Part shown: in pieces, positions 54,572 to 63,684 of the stretch
Position numbering within the stretch: position 1 is the stretch's first letter
How the letters are laid out: every line of letters starts with the position of its first letter
Assembly (NCBI RefSeq): GCF_029254265.1
Contig: NZ_JAQWXX010000040.1
Coordinates: 57,884 to 121,883 of the forward strand
Source of the DNA: Algoriphagus sp.
Lineage (GTDB): Bacteria; Bacteroidota; Bacteroidia; Cytophagales; Cyclobacteriaceae
Length of the DNA: 64,000 nt
Direction of reading: 5' to 3'
Program-made: the position numbers and the translations under genes
The notes under the pieces: generated by a model
What the model saw: the letters and a program-made list of their open reading frames with translations, nothing else
Databases searched by the model: none
Told to the model about the DNA's origin: nothing

Positions 54572-55785
54572 TGAAATTTCTTGACTTCAGGCGCATTAGC
54601 AACGGTAGAGAATTCATCTGATATCCGTACCGCGTAGCTATCAAGAAGTTCCATGACACGATTCTGATTCTTTGATTTGACGATCAATCCCGCATGATAT
54701 TCCAAGGGAACTCTGAAATATACTTCTTCGTCATCAAAACTACTCAAATCTGGATGTTCGTATTTAGAGAGTGTTAGAAGAATACCGGCATAGTTTTTTG
54801 AAACTTTTGGCAGCGTATATTTGGTGTTTTTTGCAAGAGAATCTTCTATTTTAGCCCATTCTGCCCATAGATTAACTCCTGTCGCAGCTTCTACCATTTC
54901 TGCAAGGTGGGCGCCTCCAACTCTGGATGAAGTCTCTAAAAAATAGATTTCTCCATCTTCTTTGGATTTTATGAATTCTGTATGCGTAGCTCCGGATTTC
55001 ATACCGAATGCTTTCATGATTTCTGCATTTGCCTTTTTGATTTTTTTCTCATCCTCTGAGCCATATTTCAGGTTAGCAGACCGAAAAATCCCACCGCCTT
55101 GAGAGATTTCCATCGGTGTTGATAGGTATTTTGATACTGAACAAAAGATGTTTTTCCCATCAAGCATTAGTCCATCTGCATGATAGACATCCCCCGGTTT
55201 AAATTGTTCTACTAGATAGTAAAGTCTATTGTCGCCAAGTTTATGGATGTTTTCCCAAAGTGATTCCTTATTCTCCACCTTAATAATTCCATGGGCTGAT
55301 GCCTCAGATCTGGGTTTTAATACCCAAGGCGCTGGAATATGATCTGCATATTGATTGATGTCTTCGTCATTGAAAAGCGGGGAAAAAGGAGGGACTTTGA
55401 TTCCAGAGTCTTGAGCTTTGATACGCATAGCTAGTTTATCCCTGAAGAAGCGACCAGTGGTTTGACCCATACCCGGAATTCGAAGGTTTTCTCGCAGGTA
55501 AGTTGCTTTTTCTACATCATAATCATCCAATGCAATAATGCTTTCGATTTTGTGATTTTTCATCAATCCCCCAACTCCCTTCATCAGTAAATCCAAATCC
55601 CAATCAAGGTCTTGTCCAGGCATATAAAACACATCATCGATGTATTCAAAAGCCCAAGGTTGATCTTTCAATTTTTCGGAAGTAATTAAAAAGACCCGAT
55701 TCCCTTGTTTTTTCAAGGCTATTAGGAATGCATTTCCTTTAAAAAAATTTGAAATGCAGAGAAATGTTTTGCCACTTTGATCCAT
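54568..55785 (-). CDS. ATP-grasp domain carboxylate-amine ligase-like protein
   Basis: 405 aa. Three-part ATP-grasp layout: N-terminal alpha/beta (ITSEKLKDQPWAFEYIDDVFYMPG), central ATP-binding part (PAPWVLKPRSEASAHGIIKV), and C-terminal metal/ATP part (EIYFLETSSRVGGAHLAEMVEAATGVNLW, with the conserved Glu-x-x-x-Arg-x-GG). Likely joins a carboxylate to an amine or thiol via an acyl phosphate; substrate unknown. It follows the leucyl aminopeptidase by 2 nt, so a role with peptides is possible but unproven. Confidence 0.85.
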   Translation of the reverse strand: MDQSGKTFLCISNFFKGNAFLIALKKQGNRVFLITSEKLKDQPWAFEYIDDVFYMPGQDLDWDLDLLMKGVGGLMKNHKIESIIALDDYDVEKATYLRENLRIPGMGQTTGRFFRDKLAMRIKAQDSGIKVPPFSPLFNDEDINQYADHIPAPWVLKPRSEASAHGIIKVENKESLWENIHKLGDNRLYYLVEQFKPGDVYHADGLMLDGKNIFCSVSKYLSTPMEISQGGGIFRSANLKYGSEDEKKIKKANAEIMKAFGMKSGATHTEFIKSKEDGEIYFLETSSRVGGAHLAEMVEAATGVNLWAEWAKIEDSLAKNTKYTLPKVSKNYAGILLTLSKYEHPDLSSFDDEEVYFRVPLEYHAGLIVKSKNQNRVMELLDSYAVRISDEFSTVANAPEVKKFH

Positions 55786-55787
55786 GA

Positions 55788-57212
55788 TTACAATTGATTT
55801 TCGATGAATTTAAGTAATAATTGTACGCCAAATGCAGTTCCCGATTTTGTTTTTGAAAATTCTGTGTCTCCATAAGCTACACCAGCAATATCCAAATGTG
55901 CCCAAGATGGATGTTCGTGGATAAATGCCTCCAAAAACTTGGCAGCAGTAATTGCGCCTGCTATTGGTTTGCCATGGTAATTCTTTATATCGGCTATTTC
56001 ACTGTCCATTTCCTTTCGGTAGTTTTCCCACATCGGAAGGGGCCATACTTTCTCATAAGTCTCTAAGCCTGCTTTTTGGAGGCTGTTTGAGAGTTCTTCG
56101 GAATTAGAAAACAATGCCCCACATTCATAGCCAAAAGTCGCTACGCTACTTCCAGTTAAGGTGGCTAAATCTATAACTTGATCTATTGAATAATTTTGAA
56201 CAAGATAGGAGAGACCATCTGCTAAAATCAATCTTCCTTCAGCATCAGTATCGATCACTTCTATGCTTAATCCAGCGTGACTTTGAATCACTTCACTTGG
56301 GAGATAAGAATCTTTATCCACTGCATTTTCTACAGCAGGGACGATACTCGTTAGATTAATCGGGAGATTGAGATCTACAATCAACTGAGTAGTGGCCAAG
56401 ACTGCAGCGGCACCACCCATATCCGACTTCATGTGAACCATACCTTGGGTTTTGATATTAAGTCCGCCTGTATCAAAAGTGACGCCTTTACCCACTAAAC
56501 CAAGATGGAATTTTGCTTGAGGATGTCGGTGTTCAAGGATGATGAATTTTGGTTCTTTTGCACTTCCTCTTGATACCGCAAGAAATGCTTCCAATCGTTC
56601 AGATTTTGCTTTTTTCTGGTCAAAAATTATTGCTTTTAAACCATTTTTTCCCTCAAGTTTAATCGCCCATTCAGCTAGAAAAGTCGGTGTAAGTACATTT
56701 GGAGGTAAATCGACTAATTTGAAGGCTTCTATTTTGGCATTTGAGATTTTTTCAGCTCGATTTATTATTTGCTGAATTGATTCATTGTTGGAATTTATTT
56801 CAACTTTTAAATCTTGGAAATCCTTCTTTTTGTCTTTTTCTTTTTTGAAAAAATCAAATGAATATCCTCCTAAGGAAAAGCCTATTAGAGCCGATTCGAT
56901 CAGCTTAGAATCTAAATCCTGTGCAAAATCCAAAGTGACTTTATCCTGAATTATTTCAGAATTTTTAGGCAGAATTCTTCTGAAGCTTTTTTCAACTTCG
57001 TTCAATTCAGGATCTTCCCCCAATCCAATCAATAAAACCAATTGATCATGATGTTGAAGCAGATAAGTACTGTCTTTTTTTCCTGAAAATACTGAAGGAT
57101 GAATATCCAATCCGAACTTGGATTGCAAGATGTCTGCAACCGAGTTTACAAAAATGGGAAGGATTCTAAGGGGTGATTTGGAAGTAGTACCTCCGCTTAA
57201 TTCAAATATCAT
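55788..57212 (-). CDS. Leucyl aminopeptidase (M17 family)
   Basis: 474 aa, cytosolic Zn/Mn exopeptidase. Catalytic domain motifs: GLVGKGVTFDTGGLNIKTQG, MKSDMGGAAAVLAT and the PROSITE string (I/T)DTDAEGRL as VIDTDAEGRLILADGL, followed by ATLTGSSVATFG. The N-terminal 170 residues are the variable M17 N-domain. Forms an operon with the downstream ATP-grasp gene (2 nt) and sits 8 nt behind the esterase gene. Confidence 0.93.
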   Translation of the reverse strand: MIFELSGGTTSKSPLRILPIFVNSVADILQSKFGLDIHPSVFSGKKDSTYLLQHHDQLVLLIGLGEDPELNEVEKSFRRILPKNSEIIQDKVTLDFAQDLDSKLIESALIGFSLGGYSFDFFKKEKDKKKDFQDLKVEINSNNESIQQIINRAEKISNAKIEAFKLVDLPPNVLTPTFLAEWAIKLEGKNGLKAIIFDQKKAKSERLEAFLAVSRGSAKEPKFIILEHRHPQAKFHLGLVGKGVTFDTGGLNIKTQGMVHMKSDMGGAAAVLATTQLIVDLNLPINLTSIVPAVENAVDKDSYLPSEVIQSHAGLSIEVIDTDAEGRLILADGLSYLVQNYSIDQVIDLATLTGSSVATFGYECGALFSNSEELSNSLQKAGLETYEKVWPLPMWENYRKEMDSEIADIKNYHGKPIAGAITAAKFLEAFIHEHPSWAHLDIAGVAYGDTEFSKTKSGTAFGVQLLLKFIENQL

Positions 57213-57220
57213 ATTTCGTT

Positions 57221-58351
57221 TTAGTCAGGGCTATTACTGAAAAACAGCCATTCAATTGCTTTTGGAAACTCATCACTCCAATAAGTTTCATTGTGTTTGC
57301 CTTCCATATTGATACTCATACGAACCTTCATTTTACCTTGGAGACTTTCTCTTTTCAGTAATCTTTTTCTCAGTTTTATGACATGCGATACCATAGTGTC
57401 ACTCTCATCTCCACCGGCATATAAGTAAAGCCTGGTTTCCAAAGGCTCAAAGAAATCCATAAAACCTAATTTGATCTTTGGAATTACCCAAAGGGAAGGC
57501 GAAAAAACCATCAGTTTCCCGAAAACTTCGGGATAAATCAAACCCGAGAAAATGCTTACTAAACCGCCCATTGAGCTTCCACCTATTCCAGTGAACTCCC
57601 GCTCTGGTTTTGTCCGGAATGTTTTATCTACAAAAGGCTTTAAGGTATCAGTCAAAAATCTTATGTATTGCTTTCCGTTTCCTGCTCCGAGCAGCGTCCT
57701 GCCGACATTGTATTCCTGAATTCGTTCTGATTCGGCATGCTCCACAGCTACCACGATGACCTTTCCGATTCCATAATCAGACATGACTGCCAGCTTTTTA
57801 TCAATTTGCCAGTTGCCAAAATCCGCATTTTCATTAAATAAGTTTTGGGCATCCTGAAGGTAAAGTACTGGATAAGATTCGGTAGAAGTTTCGTAATCGT
57901 AAGGGAGCAAAGCCCAGATTTTTCGAGTCTTATTGAGTTGAGGAATTTCAAATTCTTCAGAAATCAGATGAATTTTAGGAAGTTGACTGGGTCGATAGGG
58001 TAACCAGTTCTTCCTCCACTTGGCTACTTTTTCAATCCGTTCAAGGTTATCGTCATTCCAATGTCTATTAGGCGTTTTGTTCCCATAGCGGTCTATTTCT
58101 ACTTCAGACCAATCACCTTTGGTAAATTTGTAAATGAGCTCCTTTTGAAATTCTTTTCCTTCAGGAAATGTAAATTCATACTTTCCTTTAGAAACTTTTT
58201 TCATTAAAAAACGGAAATCTTGAGTAGTCCACTGATTGAAATTCCCGGAAATGTAAACAGGACGATCATCATCTTCTGAGGTATGGAGAATGAGTTTCCT
58301 TACTTTTTTTAATTTTTTGGAATCTATATGTATAGGAGAATCAGTATTCAT
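57221..58351 (-). CDS. Esterase of the enterochelin-esterase/Esterase D-like fold with N-terminal beta domain
   Basis: 376 aa, no signal peptide, so cytosolic. Residues 10-100 look like a carbohydrate-binding/early-set beta sandwich (VYISGNFNQWTTQDF, YKFTKGDWSEVEIDRYGN). From about 130 an alpha/beta-hydrolase (PF00756-type) with nucleophile in GGSSMGGLVSIF, YAGGDESD for the acid and GKHNETYW for the His. An esterase or siderophore/acyl hydrolase; actual substrate unknown. It is 8 nt upstream of the aminopeptidase gene. Confidence 0.85.
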   Translation of the reverse strand: MNTDSPIHIDSKKLKKVRKLILHTSEDDDRPVYISGNFNQWTTQDFRFLMKKVSKGKYEFTFPEGKEFQKELIYKFTKGDWSEVEIDRYGNKTPNRHWNDDNLERIEKVAKWRKNWLPYRPSQLPKIHLISEEFEIPQLNKTRKIWALLPYDYETSTESYPVLYLQDAQNLFNENADFGNWQIDKKLAVMSDYGIGKVIVVAVEHAESERIQEYNVGRTLLGAGNGKQYIRFLTDTLKPFVDKTFRTKPEREFTGIGGSSMGGLVSIFSGLIYPEVFGKLMVFSPSLWVIPKIKLGFMDFFEPLETRLYLYAGGDESDTMVSHVIKLRKRLLKRESLQGKMKVRMSINMEGKHNETYWSDEFPKAIEWLFFSNSPD

Positions 58352-58427
58352 GTTTGGGGGATTGCGGACTTGAGCCGAGATGCAAAATTAAACTTTCCCT
58401 GCTTAAAGTCCTTAAAAACATTAGCTG

Positions 58428-60155
58428 TTAGATTTTTTGTTTTGGACGAAATCTGATTTCCTCTGGATAAGGGTAAGCATGGATCATCTCTCCGGATGCA
58501 ATTCTATTCTGGATTTGCTTCCAATTTTCTGCATCAAAAAGCCCTTCATGATACTGAATGAATTCATCTTTTATATCCCTACGACCAATCATCCAGCGTT
58601 TAAAATCCTCAGGAAACACATCGTTTTTTGCAATGGTATACCAAGGTTCAGGAGCATAGATTTGTTCATAGGTTTCTGCTTTCGGCTTTTTCCTGAAATT
58701 CATATCTGAAAGAAACTCGATTTCATCGTAATCATAAAATATCACTCGCTTCTGTCGTGTAAGACCAAAATTTTTGGTCATCATATCCCCTGGGAAAATA
58801 TTAGCTTGAGCTAACTGAAGGATTGATCTTCCATAATCTTTGGCTACGTTTATTCCATCTTCTTTTGAGCAATTTTCTAAAAATATGTTTAAAGGAATCA
58901 TCTTACGTTCAGTATATAGATGCTTGATTATCAAATGGTCATTTTCAATGGAAATTAAAGAGTTTACTGTATTCCGAAGTTCTTGCAATAACTCTTTACT
59001 GATTCTGTTTAGTGGGATAGCAAAGTATTCAAACTCATGTGTATCTGCCATCCTTCCCACACGATCATGCAATGATACCAACTTATATTTTTCCCTGACC
59101 TCTTGTCTGGTCATACTTTTTGGAGGCTCAAAATGATCTTTGATTAGTTTAAATACAAGATTAAGCGAGGGCAGGGTGAATACCGTCATTACCATTCCCT
59201 TAATTCCTGGAGCGATTTCAAAATTATCACTGCTTTGATCAAGATGAATTAAGAAATCCCGATAAAGGAGTGTCTTTCCATGTTTGTTAAAACCTAAGGC
59301 ATTATACAGTTCGTGGGTTTTTTTATGTGGAATCACCGAGCTTAAAAAGGCAACGATCTGGGAAGGCTTTTTGGCCTCTACCATAAAATAAGATCGTGTA
59401 AAACTGAAGATATTACTCATTATATGAGGGTCAAAAATCAAGGTGTCTACAAAGATTCCTTTGGGACCATTCATCATAGGAATAATAAAAGGCATCCACT
59501 TATGACCCAAGAAGGTTCTTCCGACGAGGTAAGCTGCCTTATTACGGTAGAATACCGATTTTAGAATTTGGGTTTTGGTGTCAGAAGATACATTGTATCT
59601 GCTTAGAATGACTTCTTTTACGCTTTGGATCAGACACTTGACATCATGCTCTTTGTCCATGTATTGGGTTCCAAAATCATAGTCTTCCAAGATTTTCCGA
59701 ATGATTTTTTCTACTCCCCAAGAAGAAGGGTAAGTCCTTATCAAATCACTGTTTTCGGGAATGTCATAAGAATCGAAGCCTTCCATGACAAACATAAATT
59801 CTTCGTTGACTACTGTTTTTGGAATGATTTTGCGAACGACCGAATTAAAAAAAGTCTCGGCTAACTCCACGTTATACATTTCTGCGATGAGTTTGGAGTA
59901 GTGATTTTTCACATACACCCAGCTGGCAGGTTCCGTGGCATGTTGCTTTAAAATCTCCATACATTCCATAGCTAGCGGAATGAGTAAATCTTTATATAAC
60001 CTTAACCTTTGTCTGTGATTTATTTGGGTTTCTAGCCAATTTCGGTCTCGGAAATGAACGGGTGCAAGACTGGTGTAGGTGTTAAAAAAAATCATGTAGG
60101 ATTTGAAACCCTTGAGGATTTTTTCGGCTAGAATGATGGCAAGTTTTTGTGGCAT
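58428..60155 (-). CDS. aceK: Isocitrate dehydrogenase kinase/phosphatase
   Basis: Bifunctional enzyme that phosphorylates or dephosphorylates isocitrate dehydrogenase to route carbon into the glyoxylate shunt. 575 aa, near the 578 of E. coli. Starts MPQKLAIILAEKILKGF; regulatory domain includes FFNTYTSLAPVHFRDR, and the kinase domain has FTRSYFMVEAKKPSQIVAFL, SVIPHKKTHELYNALG, GIKGMVMTVFTLPS, and FGLTRQKRVIFYDYDEIEFLS. No aceA, aceB or icd is adjacent, unlike the enterobacterial operon. Its upstream region has 50-bp-spaced direct repeats. Confidence 0.93.
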   Translation of the reverse strand: MPQKLAIILAEKILKGFKSYMIFFNTYTSLAPVHFRDRNWLETQINHRQRLRLYKDLLIPLAMECMEILKQHATEPASWVYVKNHYSKLIAEMYNVELAETFFNSVVRKIIPKTVVNEEFMFVMEGFDSYDIPENSDLIRTYPSSWGVEKIIRKILEDYDFGTQYMDKEHDVKCLIQSVKEVILSRYNVSSDTKTQILKSVFYRNKAAYLVGRTFLGHKWMPFIIPMMNGPKGIFVDTLIFDPHIMSNIFSFTRSYFMVEAKKPSQIVAFLSSVIPHKKTHELYNALGFNKHGKTLLYRDFLIHLDQSSDNFEIAPGIKGMVMTVFTLPSLNLVFKLIKDHFEPPKSMTRQEVREKYKLVSLHDRVGRMADTHEFEYFAIPLNRISKELLQELRNTVNSLISIENDHLIIKHLYTERKMIPLNIFLENCSKEDGINVAKDYGRSILQLAQANIFPGDMMTKNFGLTRQKRVIFYDYDEIEFLSDMNFRKKPKAETYEQIYAPEPWYTIAKNDVFPEDFKRWMIGRRDIKDEFIQYHEGLFDAENWKQIQNRIASGEMIHAYPYPEEIRFRPKQKI

Positions 60156-60304
60156 TTTCCATATAAGTAAGATGCAAGAGGAAATCTTTAAAGTTGGTGA
60201 AAATTTTCTAGCCTTCTAAAAAATAAAATTTCGATCCAAAAATGCGTTTTAAACAACAGTTTCGCAGGGAAAATAAAATTTCGAAAATCTTTCGCAATCG
60301 ATTG

Positions 60305-60336
60305 TTTGGAGTATTAGTAAACATTTTCTACTTTTC
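60305..60336 (+). promoter_or_regulatory. Candidate promoter TTTG-N20-TACTTTTC
   Basis: TTTG at 60305-60308, 20 nt, then TACTTTTC at 60329-60336, one base off TAnnTTTG. Predicted start near 60342. Confidence 0.4.
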
Positions 60337-60341
60337 GAAAG

Positions 60342-60420
60342 TATTCAATTCAGAATATCTACAATAGGTTTAATAGGTTTGAGAGCAGGAAAAGGTCGGG
60401 ATTATATCCTGGCCTTTTTT
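60342..60420 (+). ncRNA. Candidate small RNA or leader ending at a terminator
   Basis: About 80 nt between a predicted promoter and a 13-bp interrupted hairpin (aaaaggtc/ggcctttt with inner gggat/atcct) plus T-run at 60390-60420. No gene lies upstream on this strand, so the terminator needs a transcript from this short region. Either a small RNA or an attenuated leader of the lipoprotein gene at 60468. Confidence 0.35.
60390..60420 (+). terminator. Orphan terminator upstream of the lipoprotein gene
   Basis: Outer stem aaaaggtc/ggcctttt (one G-U) and inner stem gggat/atcct, loop TAT, then a T-run. Confidence 0.75.
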
Positions 60421-60467
60421 GATTTTTTGAGGCAGGTAGTTAGCTTGAGTTTACAAAAATTATATTT

Positions 60468-61151
60468 ATGAGGGTTCCTAAATCATCCTTTAAATTTCCA
60501 AGGTTTTTTTTGATGGTTGTTGCTTTACAACTTGGTTGTACTGGTACTTCTTCAGATGAAGCGGCTAATACCAATGAAATTCAACTAGAGGAGGATAAAA
60601 TATCTAAGATGAAAAATCAACTAGATATAACCTTAGCACAAAAGGAATCTTGGTATACACATTGGAAAAACATTTTAGGTCCTTTTGATTCTTCAGATTT
60701 TGAACTTGTAATGACGGATTCTATAGACCCTATGGAGATGCCAGAACGCAATCCAATTCTGCCTGATGATCCATTGTTTCCATATCAATATTCTCATCCT
60801 GCAGGAAATGGCACCATGGATATTTACAGCTATAAAATAGAAGCTCAAGAGGCTGTGGAAACGCCTTTCTTAAATCCAGATTCCGAAGTTATCTGGTATC
60901 GTTCGGATGGCATGAAAGAGCGTCTGTTGTTTATGGGCCCTTCTGGAATGTTTGAAGAGGGTGAATGGCTGAATGAGGATGAATTCATCGTTTTAGGATA
61001 TTTTCAGGAGGAGCAAGGTTTCCGTCCAATGGCTTGGATAATCAATATTGCTACCCACCGAATTGTTCATTTCAATCTTTCAAAATTGTCTAAGACATAC
61101 GAAGCCGATTCGTATATAGATCAAAAAATCAAACAAGTTTCCTTGAATTAA
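60468..61151 (+). CDS. Lipoprotein of unknown function
   Basis: 227 aa. Lipoprotein signal ending LQLGC|TGTSSDE, then an acidic region and a soluble domain (LDITLAQKESWYTHWKNILGPF, WYRSDGMKERLLFMGPSGMFEEGEWLNEDEFIVLGYFQEEQGF). The second half resembles a single-layer beta domain; not recognised. Followed 2 nt later by the Nudix gene, so it is the first gene of a short operon. Confidence 0.7.
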   Translation: MRVPKSSFKFPRFFLMVVALQLGCTGTSSDEAANTNEIQLEEDKISKMKNQLDITLAQKESWYTHWKNILGPFDSSDFELVMTDSIDPMEMPERNPILPDDPLFPYQYSHPAGNGTMDIYSYKIEAQEAVETPFLNPDSEVIWYRSDGMKERLLFMGPSGMFEEGEWLNEDEFIVLGYFQEEQGFRPMAWIINIATHRIVHFNLSKLSKTYEADSYIDQKIKQVSLN

Positions 61152-61153
61152 AA

Positions 61154-61792
61154 ATGGAATTTGATCTTGCGATAGAATTACTTCAAAAAGGGCTAAAAAA
61201 GCAACTTCCGGGTCAGAATGCCCAAAAAACCATGTCACCTCTTCCTGTTGATCCGAAAAGATTTGATTTCAAATTTTCTGAAAACCCAAGAAAAGGCGCT
61301 GTTTTGATTTTCATTTACCCGGAGCAAGGAAAAGCCTTTTTTCCATTGATCAAACGCCCTACTTATACTGGTGTGCATAGCGGTCAGATTGCTTTTCCAG
61401 GTGGTAAAATGGAACCAGAAGATGAAAGTTTGAGCGTCACTGCTATGCGAGAAGCTTGGGAAGAGGTTGGGATTTTGCCTGAAGAAGTGAAACTTATCGG
61501 TCCCATTTCAGATCTATTTGTTCCAGCGAGCAATTTTTTGGTAAGTCCCATTATAGGGTATTCTGAAAAGAAACCTTTGTTTGTTCCCGAGCTAAAGGAA
61601 GTTGATCGAATCATTGAAACTCCTCTTGAACTTTTGCTTCATCTGGAAACAAGGAAGCAACGAATGTTAGAAGTTGGCGGTAAAATAAAGCTGGATGCGC
61701 CATATTTTGACATAGAAAATGAGATAGTCTGGGGAGCAACTGCTATGATTTTAGGCGAATTTCTTCAGGTTTTGGAAAACGGAAGAGGTTGA
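61154..61792 (+). CDS. Nudix hydrolase, CoA pyrophosphatase type
   Basis: 212 aa. HSGQIAFPGGKMEPEDESLSVTAMREAWEEVGI has both the CoA-pyrophosphatase (NuCoA) motif around HxGQxxFPGG and a complete Nudix box with REAWEE. Predicted to cleave CoA to 4'-phosphopantetheine and 3',5'-ADP, limiting excess or oxidised CoA. Cytosolic or peripheral. Second gene after the lipoprotein; DUF819 starts 57 nt later. Confidence 0.9.
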   Translation: MEFDLAIELLQKGLKKQLPGQNAQKTMSPLPVDPKRFDFKFSENPRKGAVLIFIYPEQGKAFFPLIKRPTYTGVHSGQIAFPGGKMEPEDESLSVTAMREAWEEVGILPEEVKLIGPISDLFVPASNFLVSPIIGYSEKKPLFVPELKEVDRIIETPLELLLHLETRKQRMLEVGGKIKLDAPYFDIENEIVWGATAMILGEFLQVLENGRG

Positions 61793-61849
61793 TTTTTTGG
61801 GGAATTTGATCATTTGTTGGTATTGTTGCAGACCTAAAAAGTTATCGGA

Positions 61850-63100
61850 ATGGAAGAAGCTCCTTTATTTACCAATGATGCCGTAGTCTTTGGATTATTA
61901 ATGGCAACACTTGCCTTGATTTTTGCTACCTCATCAAGCAATTCTACTTTTTGGAAGAAATTTTATTCGGTAGTGCCGACAGTTTTATTGTGCTACTTTA
62001 TTCCTGCATTATTCAATTCCTTCGGATGGATTTCTGGAGAATCCTCCGGGCTCTACCGGATGGCAAGTCGTTACTTGTTGCCTGCTTCCCTTGTTTTATT
62101 CACGATCAGCATTGATATCAAAGGAATCTTGAAACTTGGACCAAAAGCGCTGACAATGTTTTTGGCTGGATCATTCGGGATCATGATCGGAGGTCCATTG
62201 GCCTTGCTGACGGTAGGTTTTGTTTTTCCAGAATTACTTGGGGGAAATGGTCCTGATGAAGTTTGGCGAGGACTTTCCACTATTGCAGGATCATGGATTG
62301 GCGGTGGAGCAAATCAAACAGCTATGCTTAAAGTATTTGAACCTAGCAATTCGTTGTTTAGCCAAATGATTGCTGTAGATGTTTTAGTAGCTAATCTTTG
62401 GACAGCCGTATTGCTTTATTGGGCAGCCAAACCTGAAAAAATAGATCGTTTTTTCAAAGCCGATACCACAGCTATTTATGAATTAAGGGATAAAATTGCC
62501 GATTTTAGAAAGGGTATCATGAAAATTCCAAGTCTTTCTGATACGATGATTATTCTTGGAGTAGGTTTTGGAGTGACTGGAGTCGCAACTTTAATGGCTG
62601 ATTTTATCGCGCCTTACATTGAAGTTAATTATCCAGCGCTTGCACAGTACTCACTAAATTCCTCCTTTTTCTGGATTGTAGTGATTGCAACTACCGTAGG
62701 TCTAGGTCTTTCTTTCACCAAGGCCCGAATGTTGGAAGGGGCGGGGGCCTCGCGTTTGGGTAGTGTATTGTTATATGTATTGGTTGCAACAATTGGAATG
62801 CAAATGGATTTGGGAGCCATCTTTGATAATCCTCTACTATTTCTAGTGGGGATCGTATGGATGGTTTTCCATATTTTGATCATGCTTATTGTGGCTTATG
62901 TAATTAAGGCGCCATTTTTCTATGTGGCAGTTGCGTCTCAGGCAAATGTAGGTGGTGCCGCTTCGGCTCCTATTGTGGCGTCAGCTTTTGATTCCTCACT
63001 GGCACCAGTTGGAGTTTTATTGGCAGTTTTAGGATATGCTGTTGGGACTTATGGTGCATATTTATGTGGATTGATGATGCAGTATGTTTCAGGAATGTAA
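61850..63100 (+). CDS. DUF819 family membrane protein (YjcL-like)
   Basis: 416 aa, about 10-12 TM helices. Starts APLFTNDAVVFGLLMATLAL; shows LLPASLVLFTISIDIKGILKLG, GSWIGGGANQTAM and QANVGGAASAPIVASAF, all typical of DUF819. Likely a transporter; substrate unknown. The stop overlaps the ATG of the ferredoxin gene by one base (TAATG). Confidence 0.9.
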   Translation: MEEAPLFTNDAVVFGLLMATLALIFATSSSNSTFWKKFYSVVPTVLLCYFIPALFNSFGWISGESSGLYRMASRYLLPASLVLFTISIDIKGILKLGPKALTMFLAGSFGIMIGGPLALLTVGFVFPELLGGNGPDEVWRGLSTIAGSWIGGGANQTAMLKVFEPSNSLFSQMIAVDVLVANLWTAVLLYWAAKPEKIDRFFKADTTAIYELRDKIADFRKGIMKIPSLSDTMIILGVGFGVTGVATLMADFIAPYIEVNYPALAQYSLNSSFFWIVVIATTVGLGLSFTKARMLEGAGASRLGSVLLYVLVATIGMQMDLGAIFDNPLLFLVGIVWMVFHILIMLIVAYVIKAPFFYVAVASQANVGGAASAPIVASAFDSSLAPVGVLLAVLGYAVGTYGAYLCGLMMQYVSGM

Positions 63101-63342
63101 TGAAGTTGAAAAGAAAATTAATTTTTATTTGTAATGGGTCAGATTGTAAAAAGTCTGGAGCTAAAACAATTGCAAAAGATGTAAAAGAAGCAGCCAAAAC
63201 TGAGCCTTTGAAGGGAGCTTGTAAAATCATAAAGACTAAATGCATGGATATGTGCAAATCTGCTCCAGTGGTGATCGTAAATGATCATTTTTTAAAAAAA
63301 ACGAGTTCCCAAAAAATAATCTTGGAATTAAAAAAGTCCTGA
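63100..63342 (+). CDS. Thioredoxin-fold [2Fe-2S] ferredoxin
   Basis: 80 aa from the ATG at 63100, overlapping the DUF819 stop; the longer frame is unlikely. ICNGSDCKKSGAK, GACK and KCMDMCKSAPVVIVND place the Cys residues of the NuoE-like/thioredoxin-fold 2Fe-2S family. A small electron carrier; partner unknown. The stop codon lies within the following terminator hairpin. Confidence 0.85.
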   Translation: MKLKRKLIFICNGSDCKKSGAKTIAKDVKEAAKTEPLKGACKIIKTKCMDMCKSAPVVIVNDHFLKKTSSQKIILELKKS

Positions 63343-63359
63343 ATTTCAGGACTTTTTTA
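63331..63359. terminator. Terminator between ferredoxin and ybjQ
   Basis: 12-bp perfect stem aaaaagtcctga/tcaggacttttt, loop ATT, T-run; serves both convergent genes and includes the ferredoxin stop codon. Confidence 0.88.
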
Positions 63360-63363
63360 ATTT

Positions 63364-63684
63364 TTAAATTTTAGAAGTTTTTACGGCGGTACCACTTGCA
63401 GTGACCATCATCATCCCATCTCTGATAGTTTCATAATCAAGGTCAATTCCAATAATTGCGTTTGCCCCAAATGTCCGTGCTTGCATTTCCATTTCGGCCA
63501 TCGCAGTAGCCTTTGCTTCTCGAAGTACCCGTTCATAGGCGGATGATCTTCCTCCTACGATATCTGTTATACTTGCAAAAAAGTCCTTGAATACATTTGC
63601 CCCAATGATTGTTTCTCCTGAGACTATTCCTAAGTAGGTGTCAACACGATATCCATCAAGTGAGTTTGTGGTTGTTACGATCAT
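63364..63684 (-). CDS. YbjQ/UPF0145 family protein
   Basis: 106 aa. [39 protein letters not shown], then [14 protein letters not shown] and [15 protein letters not shown] are the family landmarks. A small cytosolic protein forming a pentameric or similar ring by structure in relatives; metal-binding proposed but unproven. Monocistronic. Confidence 0.92.
   Translation of the reverse strand: MIVTTTNSLDGYRVDTYLGIVSGETIIGANVFKDFFASITDIVGGRSSAYERVLREAKATAMAEMEMQARTFGANAIIGIDLDYETIRDGMMMVTASGTAVKTSKI

Larger units (their letters stand above)
60156..60467. other. aceK upstream region with direct repeats
   Basis: 312 bp without a gene. AAATAAAATTTCGA occurs at 60221-60234 and again at 60271-60284, exactly 50 bp apart. 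A perfect palindrome CAATCGATTG lies at 60295-60304 and a near-palindrome around TTCGAA at 60329-60343. A plus-strand promoter and terminator pair (see the candidate small RNA) fill the right part. Confidence 0.6.
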
